Shown: one piece after another, positions 11,549 through 27,563 of the stretch
Layout: each line of letters begins with the position of its first letter
How positions within the stretch are numbered: position 1 is the first letter of the stretch
NCBI GenBank assembly: GCA_946803715.1
Contig: CAMPET010000004.1
Location: forward strand, 697,011 to 761,010
Direction: 5' to 3'
Length of the DNA: 64,000 bases
From: Beroe ovata
Lineage: Eukaryota > Ctenophora > Nuda > Beroida > Beroidae
Notes under the pieces: model-generated
Databases searched by the model: none
Seen by the model: the letters and a program-made list of their open reading frames with translations, nothing else
Told to the model about the DNA's origin: nothing
Translations under genes and position numbers: made by a program

Positions 11549-11834
11549 TCATTTGTCAATTGCTTGCTCAAAGAGATCCCGTGCACGTTCCAACTTATCA
11601 CCACCATATCTCTTGACGAGTGAATTGAGATATGTGGTCCAGAGATCGTATACAAGTGGCCAATTGAACATGTAAATACCTCGTTTGTACACCTGGCAAT
11701 TGTTCGATATCAACTCAACCTCGTCCTCTACAAGGTTTCAGAACCAGATCATGATCATTTACCCTCTCCACGGTGCCTACCTTGAAATATTTCTCAAAGT
11801 TGTTCTCCTCAGGATGGTCTGAGGAGACGCGATC
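11549..11834 (-). pseudogene. XAB2/SYF1-like fragment, two exons ending in a premature stop
   Basis: On the minus strand, exon 11781-11834 (DRVSSDHPEENNFEKYFK) splices with GT..AG into 11549-11692 in the same phase. The joined text reads YFKVYKRGIYMFNWPLVYD, then LWTTYLN, RYGGDKLERARDLFEQAIDK and a TGA at 11549-11551. This matches the HAT-repeat segment of XAB2/SYF1 (WP..DIW.TYL..F..RYGG.KLERARDLFEQAL), a spliceosomal PRP19-complex scaffold linked to transcription-coupled repair. Real XAB2 continues for several hundred residues on both sides; neither flank continues here. A retained intron argues against a processed copy, so this looks like a truncated segmental duplicate. It could also be a piece of a real gene broken by misassembly. 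Confidence 0.7.
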
Positions 11835-11931
11835 CTGAGATCCAGAATCCAGTAGTAAACACGTAAACACTCTCGGTTCTCTGTTATCTGTCAATCATAA
11901 CGACGCATAGTGTGTACACGTGCAATACTCG

Positions 11932-13111
11932 GCTGTATGTTGTATAGGTTATTTCAACTCGACTATTGATACACAATGCCCATACTATAATTGACAGCCA
12001 GATTGATGATTCATTCTCCCTCGAAAACAGGACATCACTATTTCTCTGACCAGACTATATACTGTATACTCTCAGTTCTGTCGAAACGGCGGGGTTTATG
12101 GGCGGGTGGGGTTGTTGCAACTCTCGGATGGGATAGCGCCTCTTAATTACACTCGTGTCAGAGCTCCATCTCTTGATATTTGGCTCACATCCGCCAACTC
12201 GTCTACCTAAGATAGTTGATCAACACGTTGTTCGAAGATATTGTTGTTGAATTCATCAGACTGCTTGTATGGGCACAAGTTAATGTTTTGTCAGAATTAA
12301 TAATATTGGTTGTTTATATTTTGATTGTTTATATTTTGTATTGTTTACATTTTGATTGTAATAATGTAGTGTTGCAGAGTTATATACTTTGCAGAGTAAC
12401 ATACTTTGCAGTGTAACATACTCTGTGGAGGATATCATTGCTTATCAATGAAACTGAGCACAGAACAAAATGTGATGTGTTTTTTGTGAATTATATGACA
12501 ACTGTCACGTGTTAACTTTGAGTAATTGTTTTCCTAGAGTNTACGTTTTAAGATGCTCTCTCGATTATATTATAGATGCTGTATGCTGTATAGGTTATTT
12601 TAACTCGACTATTGATACACAATGCCCATACTATAATTGACAGCCAGATTGATGATTCCTTCTCCCTCGAAAGCAGGACATCAATATTTCTCTGGCCAGA
12701 CTATATACTGTACACTCTCAGTTCTGTCGAAATGGCGGGGTTTATGGGAGGGTGGGGTTGTTGCAACTCTCGGATGGGATAGCGCCTCTTAATTACACTC
12801 GTGTCAGAGCTCCATCTCTTGATATTTGGCTCACACCCGCCAACCTATCTACCTGAGATAGTTGATCAACACGTTGTTCAAAGATATATTTGATATTGTT
12901 GTTGAAACATATAAGCTTTCTATTTAATTTGTGTGAACTTTGCAGAGTTCACAAAAATTTGCAGAGTAACATACTTTGCAGTGTAACTTGCTCTGTGGAG
13001 GATATCATTGCTTATCAATGGAACTGACCACAGAACAAAATATGCTGTGGTTTTTTGTGAATTATATGACAACTTTCACGTGTTAACTTTGAGTAATTGT
13101 TTTCCTAGAGT
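11932..13111. repeat. Direct duplication upstream of RBM25 (copies 11932-12540 and 12579-13111)
   Basis: Two copies share long near-identical blocks, for example the run from GGTTATTT..AACTCGACTATT to GGATGGGATAGCGCCTCTTA, and later CTCTGTGGAGGATATCATTG to GTTTTCCTAGAGT. Copy A has about 75 extra bases in the middle. Copies differ by scattered substitutions. Copy A stops at an N (12541) exactly where copy B runs on into the RBM25 start exon. Both carry the same candidate splice acceptor TTTTCCTAG. This may be a true promoter duplication or two haplotypes placed in tandem. Confidence 0.85.
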
Positions 13112-13116
13112 AGTTG

Positions 13117-16100
13117 ATGGCATTCCAGCCTCACATCATCATCAGAGCTCCCACAACTTTACCTATGCCTATTCACATGGGAAACATAGGCATTCCAATA
13201 GGAATCCAGCCAGTTGTTGCCTTTCAGACTCAGCATCCCCGTCAGAGAGTAAGTTGATTGTGAGGGAGAGAAAGGAGATCTATCCCATTAGTCCTGCCCT
13301 AGTTTGTGGCTAATTAATTAACTTTGCTTGAGCAATATTTCAATTTTAAGTATAAGCATTGCATGGGTTGCTTTAAATCCAGAAATAATGCTCCAAAAGT
13401 TTTCTGAATACATTCCCCTCTTGTATGCACTTGGAGCAAATTACTGTACATTTTTACTCTGGAGTCTGCTCCCTGCTGCAAACTTGATGAACTCACAAAT
13501 TTTCAGCAGCCTCATTACAACAACCACAACAGTAATCCTGGGGTTGTTCAACCCATTCCTGGACAGCCTACAACCACTGTGTTCATTGGGAATATAAGTG
13601 AGAGAGTTCCTGACAACCTCATTAAACAAGTTCTAATAGTGAGTGTTTGTGGATAGATCTCATGGATTGTCCTTGTTGAAAATTGGTGACTCACAGCTGT
13701 TGAATGGCAAATTGTTTCAGAAATGTGGACCTATTGTCTCCTGGAAGAGGGTCCAGGATGCTTCTGGAAAAATGCAAGGTATCGTACTTATCCTTTTCAT
13801 TCGTATTAATTTTTATCTATCAATATTATATGATTAACTTACAGAGTTATCTCAACAGCATTTGGTTTCTGTGAGTACAGGGATCCAGAGGCAACACTTA
13901 GAGCTCTCCGGATTCTCAAAGACTTGGAAATAGCCGACAAAGCTCTTCTTGTGAAGGTACTGTTACTGGTGATGTGAATATTGTATTACCTATATACCTA
14001 ACTCCTAATTTGTTGATTCCGTGACAATTTACACTATGATCTTCTATTACATTCATTCCTAATTAGGTTGATCAAAAGACCAAAGACCTACTAGATACTC
14101 ACATCAAGAAGAAGAGGAGCAAATTGAAGCTCCCTGACAGTGATACTGCAATGGATGAACGCACCAAGGTATCCTGCCTTGAAACATCTTTAGTAGAGAT
14201 TCTCTACTTACCTGTGCAATGGTTAATTTATCAATTTCTTATTCGGTAAGTTAAACCTAACCTGAACACTTTCGTGATTCTCCTATCAGAAGGAAGATGG
14301 CCACGTTACCAAGGAGATCAATGCGATGATCAATGCAAATAAAGACTTGTTTCTGAAGGTGGACGATGACCCAGCTTCAACTACCAATCAGCTGGCAGAC
14401 AAGGCGCTCAAGAGAATCACGGGGCAGACAGTGGAGGGAGAGGTAAGAACAGTTAGAATTACTTTCCTATAGTTGTGAGAAGTTGTCTGAACTCTGAATT
14501 GCTCCCATTACCTTAATCAGTTTTGAAGAGAATAATATCAACCATAACATGTGTCACAAGGATCTCCATTTCAGACTCAAGACAGCAGTGTAAACCTGGA
14601 TGCGGAAAGAGAAAGTCTCGTAGACAGGGAAATTCGGAGTTTTAGGGCAACATACAAGGTAAGAAAACCCCGCTCAAGATTGCCTCCACGCCACATACCA
14701 TGGTTCCCGTGGTTGTCATGTCGACCACATTTTGGTTGGCATGGTTTCAATCTTGGAAACCAGACCTCATTCACAACCTCACTGCACCATTCCTGATAGA
14801 CTGTCTGTTTCTCGTTAACAGATCCGAAGTCTCGATTCCGTTTGATGGGTTAATAGGAATGACAACGACGTAAAGAATTTCATGTTCTGAACCAATATAC
14901 CCAATATTAGTACCATGATTGTAATTCTTTCACTCAACTCCACTGTTCACACTCAATGATCACACAGTTGTCATTCCTATAAACTTTTGTCGTTTTGCAA
15001 TTTGCTCCGGTTTATCAGACACCACTGCTGTGAGTACCACCCTTAAATAAGAAGTTAATTACCTAAAGGTTTTATTGTAACACCTTTTTTTAAATTTTCT
15101 AAGTTTTGAACCAATGTAATTGAACACCTGAATGCTACGCTGACTTTCCTATGATGTTTATTGTAAATTGGGTTTTGAATTACATTGGCTTCTTAGAATT
15201 ATGGTTAGGGGGTTAGTGGGGTTCAGTGGTCACCGTGTTACTGCATGAGCAATTCAAACACAAGGAAATATCACGGGGAATTTCATGCTGCTGTTTTGCA
15301 GCTGATAGCGTGTGCTGCCCTCTACTTTGTAACTGTGATCCGCAATTTATTTGGTTTGTGTGTGTGTGTGTGTGTTTGTGTAAACAAGGTACGCGTGTTT
15401 GTGTTTGTATGATAGCGTCCTATGCGCAGGTGTAGAGGGTGGTGAAGGAAGGGGGTGTTTTTGTTTGGAGTTAATTAATTAACCTTTTTAATTTTTGATT
15501 CGCCCTTCAATTTAAGATTATCATCTTACTTCAAGCAGGATCATTTGAAATATCGAACATGAATAACTGTTCAGGTAGCTATGAGGTATTATAAAATATT
15601 TGTCAGTGTTTGTCAGTGTTGTCTCAGCTCTGAAAATGTAGTCGTTAAGTCAAATTGGATCGTTATAAGAACCATTCTTCTTCTGTGTGACGATTTGTTG
15701 AGTATGAATACCGAATGAATTGGGAGACAGGCTCAAGATCTGGTAGTGTAACATTGAGACACAAAAGTTTGGCACGAAAACCAATATTTGTTGTATCAGG
15801 TATAGAACGTTTAGATTTTAGGAGGTATAGAACGTGTTAACAAAAAGGGAAGGTCTACTTTGGACAGGACTGTACTTCAAGGTATATGCGTGTGTGAATG
15901 TTGTGTGACAATAACTTATTAGAATTACCCAACACAGCTGCTTTCCGACATCAGAATCCGAGCAGAGAAACCACACTGCTATAGTAAGTGAGGACCTCGC
16001 CACATTTTCAGATAGGGACCGTTGCTATGAGACACTCTCACAAATTTGTGCTATCTTGCATGCGAAATTAAGTGTTGAAATGACACTACATCACAGCAAC

Positions 16101-19100
16101 GGTCTCTCCATTCAATGTTCACATGTTTTAGCTTGGAAACCCCTTAAATCAGAGTGATAGGTAGCAAATTTGGGCGAATAATTTGAACACATTTCTGAAG
16201 AATTCAAATAGCCCCAGTTTGCTATTTATCTCTGATTGCTTGCTTCACTGATTGTGTCTTATTGTTGAGAGGCTCGTGGAAAAGTTATCTGATCTATTGA
16301 AGTAAGCGAATACCGAACATTGAAAATGTGTACTATTTGTTATGTACACACACCCACAGACAGTATACTAAAATAATCACTGATAATGTAGCCACTTCTC
16401 GGCTACCGCCACAACGCGCCACCTCACATCCTCCCTCGCTACAGGACAAGTCGGACGATCGGCCACGGAAGCGGCGCGGATCACGCGACAGTCGGTCTCC
16501 GCCGCCAGGCGAACAACGGACAGCTTCCAAAGAGCGCAGTCAATCCCGGAGTCGCGTTCGTAGTCCTAGTCGTCGTTATGAGGACAGGAGAGGTGAGGAA
16601 AGGAGGGGTGAGGATAGGAGAAGGGAACGCAGTGAGGAAAGGAGGAGATCTAGACGCCGATCTGTCAGCAGAGAGAGGTCACGGCGACGTGAGTACATCG
16701 TCTTGTTTGTTTAAACACTATCTCACTCATTCTCACTTCTACAAACACTATCTCACTCATTCTCACTTCTACAAACTGTAATTAACTTCTACTTCAACAT
16801 TTATGCGTGTAAGTTGTGCGCGCGTGCGTGTAAATGGGTCTTCTTCGATTGTTAGCATTTCAAAGTCAGCCTCTCATATTGTAAAGTAGACGTTGTAAGC
16901 AATCAATTACGCGGCGTTGGCGCGCGCGTGAGGGCCCGGATCGATATACAGATTTGGTTTTTGTTGGCATCAATTGACCTTCTCTACTACCAGGGTACGA
17001 TTCTGGTGGTTCTGACGAGGAGAGGTCCAGAGACCGCAGAGAGTGAGTTATTCCTAACTTATCCGAGATTTCCCATGTATGATATAACATCGCGAGTTTC
17101 CGCACCATTTCTCTACTTCCTGTACCATGTACAATGACCACTCTATTAACCACTCCTATGCTCTCTCTCAGTGAACCAAGTGATGAAGCCATGGTACGGA
17201 AGAAGCTGGAAAAGAAGAAACGGGCGCGGTACGATGCGTACCGGAAACGTCTGGACGGTTGGGAACTGCGAGAACGTAGCAAACGACGCGATTACGAAGC
17301 GTATGAGGACCACGAGGCGGAACGAAAGGAGGAAATAGCGAAGGAGAGGAAGAAAATAGCAGCTTTCCTAGAGGATTATGAGGATGAGAGAGACGATGAG
17401 AAATACTACAGAGGTAGGATAGTTCAGAGTGATGTGTTCATGCGCACGGATTCGAAGAAAACAATGTTTACTTCTCGAATCAAACCCAATATCAAACTCT
17501 GTATCTCACACACACACATACACACACATATACACACACACACACACTCACACATAACACACACAATGTATCCTCAATCACCCTGTATCTCAGGATCGGC
17601 ACTATCACGGCGTATCAGAGACAGGGAACGGGAGATAGAGTCCGATGAGAGAGATAGAAAGAAGGAGAAGGAGGAGGTTGAAGAGTTGAGGAGAAGACTT
17701 CAGGAGGAGTACCCTGATAAGGACCCTGATGAGTTGATAGCAAAACTGAACAAATCTGATGAAAGTGGGTCGGAGGACTCGCCCGCGCCCTCCTCGCCAA
17801 CTCACTCGTCCAGAGCGGCTCTCGTCCCGAACTTGTCCGAGATTTCTCTCCCCACGACACAGCTCATGGAAGTGCCCATGCCCAAAGATAGGAGTGCATC
17901 CCGGGAGGGATCCGCTATGAGAGGACGATCTCCGTCCTTACCACCCGCACCGCCCGCCACTATCATTATAAAGCAACCCGCAATGAAGGCACTCGATAGT
18001 TCCGTCCAATCACAGACCGCTGCCCCCGTATTTGGGTTCCAGATGAAGTCGAAAAGCGTGAGTTGTCTGACTATTCTGTACCTTGATGTGCAAAGAGTCA
18101 CATAACACCAGGTAGAGTTTTACCAACTGAGCGAAAATAACGATTATCTTTTTCACAGGCTGAGAATCCTGTACAGCTAGGAGGAAAGCGTAAGAAGCTG
18201 GAAGTGAGCTCTGTGTTCAACCAAGATGACGATGATGAAGCTAAAGAACAGTCCAGAAAACTGAAACTATCCCTACCTTCGGAAGAAGACAAACGGGTAA
18301 GCAGAGTCACGACCGCTAGCATATTCCGATATTGTCGATATCCTGTCGATATCGGTTAGCTCTAAGCGTGATATTTTGAACACCTCCATAACAACCCACT
18401 CTCTCAGTTGACGGACTCTCTTGTGAAGAACAATCCTCTGTCCAGTAAGTCGAATCCCCTTCCCCACTCCGAAAAAGACAAGGAATCCGGTGCAAACTCA
18501 GAAGAAAAACCAACTATCAGCGCTGAAGATAAGAGGAAAAGTATCAAACAACTCATAGACAAGTGAGTACAATCATAATACAATCCTTTTGGATCTATCT
18601 TTCCGGTGTAGACTTATAGTTTCCTCCCTAAATAGTATTACCGCATTTCTCCCAGGATCCCAACCGCTCGCGAGCAACTGTTTGCATATCCCCTCGACTG
18701 GTCTGTCCTAGATAAAGATCTGATGGAGCGTCGTGTGAAAAGTTGGATAAACAAGAAGATCGTGGAGTACATAGGGGAGGAGGAGCCGAGTTTGTGCGGC
18801 TTCATCTGCAGCAAAGTCCTGGCTAAATCAACGCCCGAGAATATCCTACAGGACGTGGCTATTGTGAGTACTGTGGGGGTCAAGGAAAACGATACTGGGG
18901 TGTTTTGGGCCATGGGTTTAAGTAACTGTTCTTTGTAACTCAGATACAATCAGAGCAGTTCAATACTTTGGTGTATAATTTCTCCACCCTCGCAGTTGAA
19001 TAACCCCCGTCCCCTACTGCCAGGTTTTGGAAGAGGAAGCAGAAGTATTCGTGGTGAAAATGTGGCGGTTACTGATATACGAGACTGAAGCCAAGAAACT

Positions 19101-19116
19101 GGGTCTGGTGAAGTGA
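13117..19116 (+). CDS. RBM25: RNA-binding protein 25 (RBM25), splicing regulator, 15 coding exons
   Basis: Exons: 13117-13248, 13507-13638, 13721-13778, 13859-13956, 14067-14168, 14290-14442, 14575-14658, 16445-16688, 16994-17042, 17172-17413, 17594-18057, 18159-18296, 18408-18562, 18656-18863, 19024-19116 (TGA). All phases agree, giving 783 aa (human 843). An N-terminal Pro/Ile-rich stretch is followed by one RRM (TTTVFIGNIS, then AFGFCEYRDPEATLRALRIL), a middle region rich in Arg, Glu and Ser (exon 8 is an RS/RE domain), the conserved FLEDYEDERDDEKYYRG block and a C-terminal PWI domain (PTAREQLFAYPLDWSVLD to VKMWRLLIYETEAKKLGLVK). RBM25 is nuclear, associates with U1 snRNP-linked factors and affects 5' splice-site choice. 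The RE/RD tract is much shorter than in vertebrates. An acceptor (TTTTCCTAG) 8 bp before ATG implies a 5' UTR intron. Confidence 0.95.
14659..16444 (+). other. Long intron 7 of RBM25
   Basis: This 1.8 kb intron is the largest in the gene and separates the N-terminal half from the RS-rich exon. It contains a short TG microsatellite near 15355-15380. Small open frames within it show no splice-site context or recognisable motifs. Confidence 0.6.
17508..17570. repeat. (CA)n microsatellite in RBM25 intron 10
   Basis: A CACACA tract with TA/TC interruptions lies just upstream of the exon 11 acceptor at 17593. It remains open in frame, which artificially joins exons 10 and 11 into one long reading frame; the strong splice sites at 17413 and 17593 are preferred. 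Confidence 0.8.
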
Positions 19117-19341
19117 ACAGCTGCCGATCCCCCATTCCTCAAGTTAATGTGATACCTCCTCATTCTCCAGTCCCGTGATTATCTTAAGTCCTCACTTGAG
19201 ACTCCGCAGCATATTCAAAGCAATCCCCAATTTCAATAATTGCTACGTGATTCGCAGTTCCTAGTCCTTCCCCCTTTGGTGGATGGTTCAGCCGTCCAGA
19301 AAGATTTTATCGTTCGTTTAGAAGTATAATGGTTTCATTTA

Positions 19342-19347
19342 AATAAA
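19342..19347 (+). terminator. Polyadenylation signal for RBM25
   Basis: AATAAA about 225 bp after the RBM25 stop codon. The convergent paraplegin-like gene has its own minus-strand AATAAA at 19548, so the two 3' ends are about 200 bp apart. Confidence 0.6.
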
Positions 19348-19547
19348 ATACCCCCGACCTTAATAACCCTCGCTATTGAATGAGGTAGTCGTTAGAGTTT
19401 TCATAATAACAAAGACTACTATCAGGGACCCATCGCCCATTCATACGGTTTTGATTTGCTGAAGTTCCAAGGGAAAGACGTAATTGTGTGATGTTTATAA
19501 TCTCAGTTTGCAGCTGTTCAATATACAAGGTACGAATTAAACGGAAA

Positions 19548-19553
19548 TTTATT
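19548..19553 (-). terminator. Polyadenylation signal for the paraplegin-like gene
   Basis: A minus-strand AATAAA (TTTATT on the plus strand) lies 160 bp past the stop codon at 19712. Confidence 0.5.
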
Positions 19554-19711
19554 TCGAAAACAATCTCTCATATTTGTTCTCTAAAGTAAGGCCATTTTCC
19601 GCGATTTAAACGATCACCGAGGGCCTGATGAGTTATGTCCCGAAATTCCGATCACACTAGCTTAACTACCGCATTAATCAAAATTCACTGAGGGTCACGG
19701 AGCCCTATGAG

Positions 19712-22996
<3,285 letters not shown>

Positions 22997-23991
22997 GCGT
23001 GCTATAATAGTTGGAATAGTTAACTATGGTTGTGAACTAGCCTGGCCATTGGCCATACAATGGATTCACTTTTTTAGAATATTTCAGGATATGATCTGAT
23101 GAATATTACTACATTATAACATTACACAATGATACAATGGGTGAGTATCCGACGCGCAGATCTCAACCATACTCTGATAGCAAATGAATTGTACCCTGCA
23201 TCACAAGTGATAGCTTGACCAATCAGTTTGCAAAGTCCAGTGTCAGATTCATAGTGTCAGATAACTGTCAACATGGGAACATGATTTCCAATCTGTGTAC
23301 TTGTGCTATTCATGTGATGTTGTCTTGATGTAACCTGGGTTTAATTACATCGTACACAAATGCACCAGCAGTAAGACAACCTGTGGGAAATTTTGCCGAT
23401 ATTAGTTTAATAAGTGACTAGTGACTAGTGAGTTCCAAGTGGTTGATTATCGGTCACAAATTTAAATCACATTGTTTTGTGACAGAGGTAGATTCACAGT
23501 GTAACTTTCACATTCCCAGTGGTATGTCCACAGTGTCACATACCTATACCGATATTGAAGTATCTTGTGGATAGCTTGCTACCACTGATATTTGCGTTGT
23601 ATAAACAGTATAGGATAAGAGCTGAGTATCCTGTTCTCCTGACTAACTTACATTCCAAACAGTCCTCAGTAGTCATGCTGGACATTGGGTTTGTCATGCA
23701 GTCAGTAGGAACAGTCAGTACCTACTTCTGTTCCTGCCTCCTAGTCGATCATCAAACTCATTGATAGCTTGATATCATAACAGTAAACGTATTGATGTGC
23801 ACCAATTATCATCTGTTCAAGCACCATAACAAACACATTTTGCCGAACATAATATACAGAAACAAAATCCCTCCTCGATTTGAATCATCTTGGGCATCTT
23901 ATAACAGCATCTTCAATGCCATATCTCGTATAGCTATTGTACATCTTGTACACTTTCATATTATCATAATCTGACCGGGAGTCCAGTGAAT
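22997..23991. other. Intergenic, upstream of the paraplegin-like gene
   Basis: About 1 kb between two minus-strand genes. It should hold the promoter of the paraplegin-like gene and the 3' UTR of the next gene. Open frames on the plus strand (for example 23519-23764) have no splice or homology support. Confidence 0.5.
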
Positions 23992-26900
23992 TCAGGAGTT
24001 CTTCACTTTCGTACTTTTAGCAGGGTAGTTGATGGCGTCATACGCGAATACACCAGCTGAAACCAGTCCTACGAGAGAGAAAGTGGAGTCAGTTTTGCAG
24101 TTTCAATAGAACGAATGGGCGCCCACCCGGAATTCCCAATTTTCGGAATTCCAGTAGGGAATCGAAAAATGTGATATTCTCATTTCTCAGTGTCAGAAAA
24201 TAAAATCACGGAACAGGTTTAAGGGTGAAAATTACCAATCAAACCCAGTGTTATTCGTCCGGCAGGAACAAGCTCTGCACTGGACTTTGCTTTAAAACCA
24301 GGTATCAACTGACAGTGGTATAAACTAGTTGCAGTTATTCCACTCCAAACTGAATACCTGCGTTATTCGGTCACATTAATGCGATATATTGGTACTCATA
24401 GTTCACTCATTTCTCACTCACTCATTTCCCACTCACTCATTTCTCACTCACTCATTTCCCACTCGCTCATTTCCCACTCACTCATTTCTCACTCTCCAAT
24501 AGTGAGACATGAGTGAACCGATGCCACAACATTCACAATCATTCACTATAGCTGTTCAACCCACCTGAATAGTCGGTACTCAAACCAGTCGCACAACGTC
24601 TCCACCACGAATCTCGACATTGCCCTAATATATTCCTTAATAACAGATGATAGCAGATAGAATTGGAATAATAGTGTGTAAACTGTTAACCCATTATAAA
24701 ACCCATTAGGTTCTGAATGTAAGCCTTATCTTGGGGAGGGATCGTCCACAATAATTGACGTACTCAAATTTTAGTTCAGTCCAACCCCCCTCTGCAGCTG
24801 AAAGGGGCCAGGGGAGGAGCAACGTAATAATTGATAGATCCTTCATTATCAGCTTACAGAAAGAATTTCAAAACGGGATAAAACAGTGTTAGAATTGGTG
24901 TTCCTAACTGTGTAACTATGTTACGATGCAACATCTAACATCACTGACTAAACTTAAAAACAAAACAAAAATTCAATAAGTTAACATTGTCAATTTCTGC
25001 AGTCATATAATCAATGATCGTGAAAAATATAAACTTCATTAAATAAAACAATCAAATAGTAATGGATCTGTAGCTTTGTTTGTCGAAAGTTACTCCTGAA
25101 TGGAGTGGTGGATGAGGCATCTCATATTTTCATACCTTGTCTTTCGACTTGTTTATCAGACCTGAAATCACAGGGTATGACGGTTCACAGCATTAACAAC
25201 CTCAAATCTATTTCATTGACGAACTATACTTGCGCGTACTATTAAAGTTGATTTGATATGCAAACAATTTCTTGAGATCATGGTATTCCATATTCAATAG
25301 ATACCTAACTGTGTGAAAGTTCAACTAACCTGGAACAATGAAGAAGTGCGATTCACCCGATTCCCCGATTAGGTATTGACCCGATCTATTGTGGATGAAC
25401 TGTTTCAATGCGTAGTTCTTCATATCTGAACCTGGTACAACCTGAGTAGACAATTTATCATATCAAAGTTCAGCACCAAAACATCCCGTAAGGGAAAAAG
25501 CGTAGTAGTCGACCAGCATTTGCTCCTATAAACAAACATACAAAAAGCAGGAGGATAACTGCGAAGGTTTTGAATTCATGTATCGTTCAATAGAATCAGT
25601 TTGAGTACCTCTCCGTCCATAGCTAGAATCTCTTTCACAGTAGGAGCACTGTCTGTATACAAATCCTTGTTTTCCTTCTTTACAACAACTAAATGCGTGT
25701 AGCTCGTTTGGAAAGTCGGGTAGTGACCCTTCTTAAAGTTGAGGATCAGCGACTGAAACAATTGATGGGATGAAAGCAAATAGGGAGATTGTTTTCGAAA
25801 ACAATGTCAGAACATTCTACTTTCTAAAACACATTGTGAGCATGAATTCCACCTCATCTTGGTGTATGGAGTTGTCCGTCGACTTCTTGGAGTCTTCTGG
25901 AGTTGTCCTTGGAGTAGCTTTCACAACGCCAACCGGTTTTGGGGTGTCCTGGTCTTTTGCTGATTGGACATTATCCTTGGAGCCCTCACATTCCTTCAGT
26001 AGATCTGATACACTGTCAGCACTCAGTGCCAATGCTTTGGTTTTAGCCCTGTGGTGGATGTATTTGGAATAAGGTGCAGTCTAACGCTGTACAACTCTGA
26101 ATATGTCTCAATGAAAGATCAACCTACACTTGCTTCTTTTTGTTGTTCCCCTGTTTCGGTCCTCCTCTCTTAGACTTTTTCACCACAGGCTTTTGTTTTG
26201 TCTTCTTAGCTTCTTCTGATGGTCTTTGAACTAATGGGGTTGCTTGAGCAGGCTCTGGCAATTCAGGTTCTGTAGCTTTCGTCGACTTTCCTTCCTGTTC
26301 ATCTTCTGAACTCGAATCAATGCAAACAACGTCAAATACCCCTGAAAATGGCAACATGAACTATCGAAAGCAGCGTGAGATTATATTTTTACAATTTTCA
26401 ATTATTTCCTAAAATTTCCTTGACTGGTTCATGAAACAAATAACCCTAGATTCTTACTCTTTCTTATTTGATTTGTCACCGATCTGGTTCCAGAAATAGA
26501 TATCCTGAAAATATGAGTTGTATCATGTTTTATTCTTGACTGTTGTATCAAACAAAATGGGATACTGAAAAGTGATCATACAGGAAGGTAGGAAAGAATG
26601 TTTTCATACGATTGATCATCTGATTTTGCCTCTGCATTCATGTTCATTTCATCAGATGGAGCATCGCCGGTCGTTTCTAGAACTTGCGACACTGGAGTGT
26701 GGTCTGGTGCTGATTGAGGCTCAGTTTCCTTCAACTCAGAATCAGACCATTCCTGTATAAGTTATGGGGCGTGAACTTGATACAAAAGTAACGCGACGTT
26801 GATAAGCCAAGATAGGAAGCATATATCGCACATTCGTTTTTCCTTACCACTTTGTCCTTTTTATTCTTTTTTGGCTGTTCATCGTCACTGTCTTTAAAAA

Positions 26901-27563
26901 GAATAGGCTCAACGTCATCAAAGTAGCTTTGCATATTTATTTTGGCATTTGCTTTGGCAGTCCTCCCTTTACGAGATGATTCTCCCTGGACATAAGGCTT
27001 TAACTATTATTGAAAGACAAGAAGTATGTATCCGTAAGCTCAAGCTGTAACGAACTTACCTCTTGACCCTGTCCAAACTTTTCCTGCACAGCAATGGTTG
27101 CCAGTGTGGAAAGTCGGAGATACTGGTCACTTATTGGCCCAGTACATACTTCTGATTGCTCACTGAGCTCATATGCCAGATTAAACATCATTTTCAACTG
27201 CTTCTCTGGCACCACCTAACAGGAAAAAATAGTCATTACTAACTAGTAACTACCTATCATAATGTATATCAATGGAACATAGAGAACATTGATTTGACAG
27301 TGACAGTTAACCTGGAATCTAGTAAAAAGGTTGAAGAGTTGATCACCAGTCTTATACTCGAAAATGTTTTCACTCAGATCATTTATCATTTCTTCAATAA
27401 TCTGAATGAGTTATGATAGTGATAAATGAAATGAGGTGGGGAGTATTATAGTGATACAGGACTATCCAATAATTTGCATGCAAGTTATATCAATACAACA
27501 TGTAAGTACCCTTTTCTCATTTTTATTCAGTTCTGGAATTCCATTGTTGTCATCTTTCCCCAT
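23992..27563 (-). CDS. Unrecognised 14-exon gene; charged nuclear-type linker and C-terminal hydrophobic segment
   Basis: Exons in transcript order: 27510-27563 (from ATG; the exon reaches 27566), 27312-27401, 27060-27215, 26848-26985, 26610-26752, 26458-26504, 26128-26341, 25853-26048, 25609-25752, 25330-25441, 25136-25161, 24565-24635, 24236-24357, 23992-24068 (TGA). All junctions are GT..AG and in phase, giving about 529 aa. An N-terminal helical part (IIEEMINDLSENIFEYKTGD) is followed by an acidic/Lys-rich, probably disordered middle (VFDVVCIDSSSEDEQEG, KKSKRGGPKQGNNKKKQ). A folded-looking C-terminal part (KQFIHNRSGQYLIGESGES, FVVETLCDWFEYRL) ends in a hydrophobic stretch (RITLGLIGLVSAGVFAY) and a short Lys-rich tail. 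I do not recognise the family. The exon pair at 25853/25609 is the weakest link: these could be two genes. The start is 345 bp after the NOSIP stop. Confidence 0.6.
24404..24495. repeat. 16-bp tandem repeat CACTCATTTCTCACT
   Basis: About six units of CACTCATTTC(T/C)CACT lie in an intron of the unrecognised gene between exons 24236-24357 and 24565-24635. Confidence 0.85.

Noticed and set aside
12216-12416. Hydrophobic 66-codon plus-strand open frame
   Set aside because: It falls in the insertion specific to copy A of the duplicated RBM25 upstream region, and is AT-rich low-complexity sequence.
23519-23764. 81-codon hydrophobic plus-strand open frame
   Set aside because: Short, no splice signals or recognised motif, and in the promoter/3' UTR interval between two minus-strand genes.
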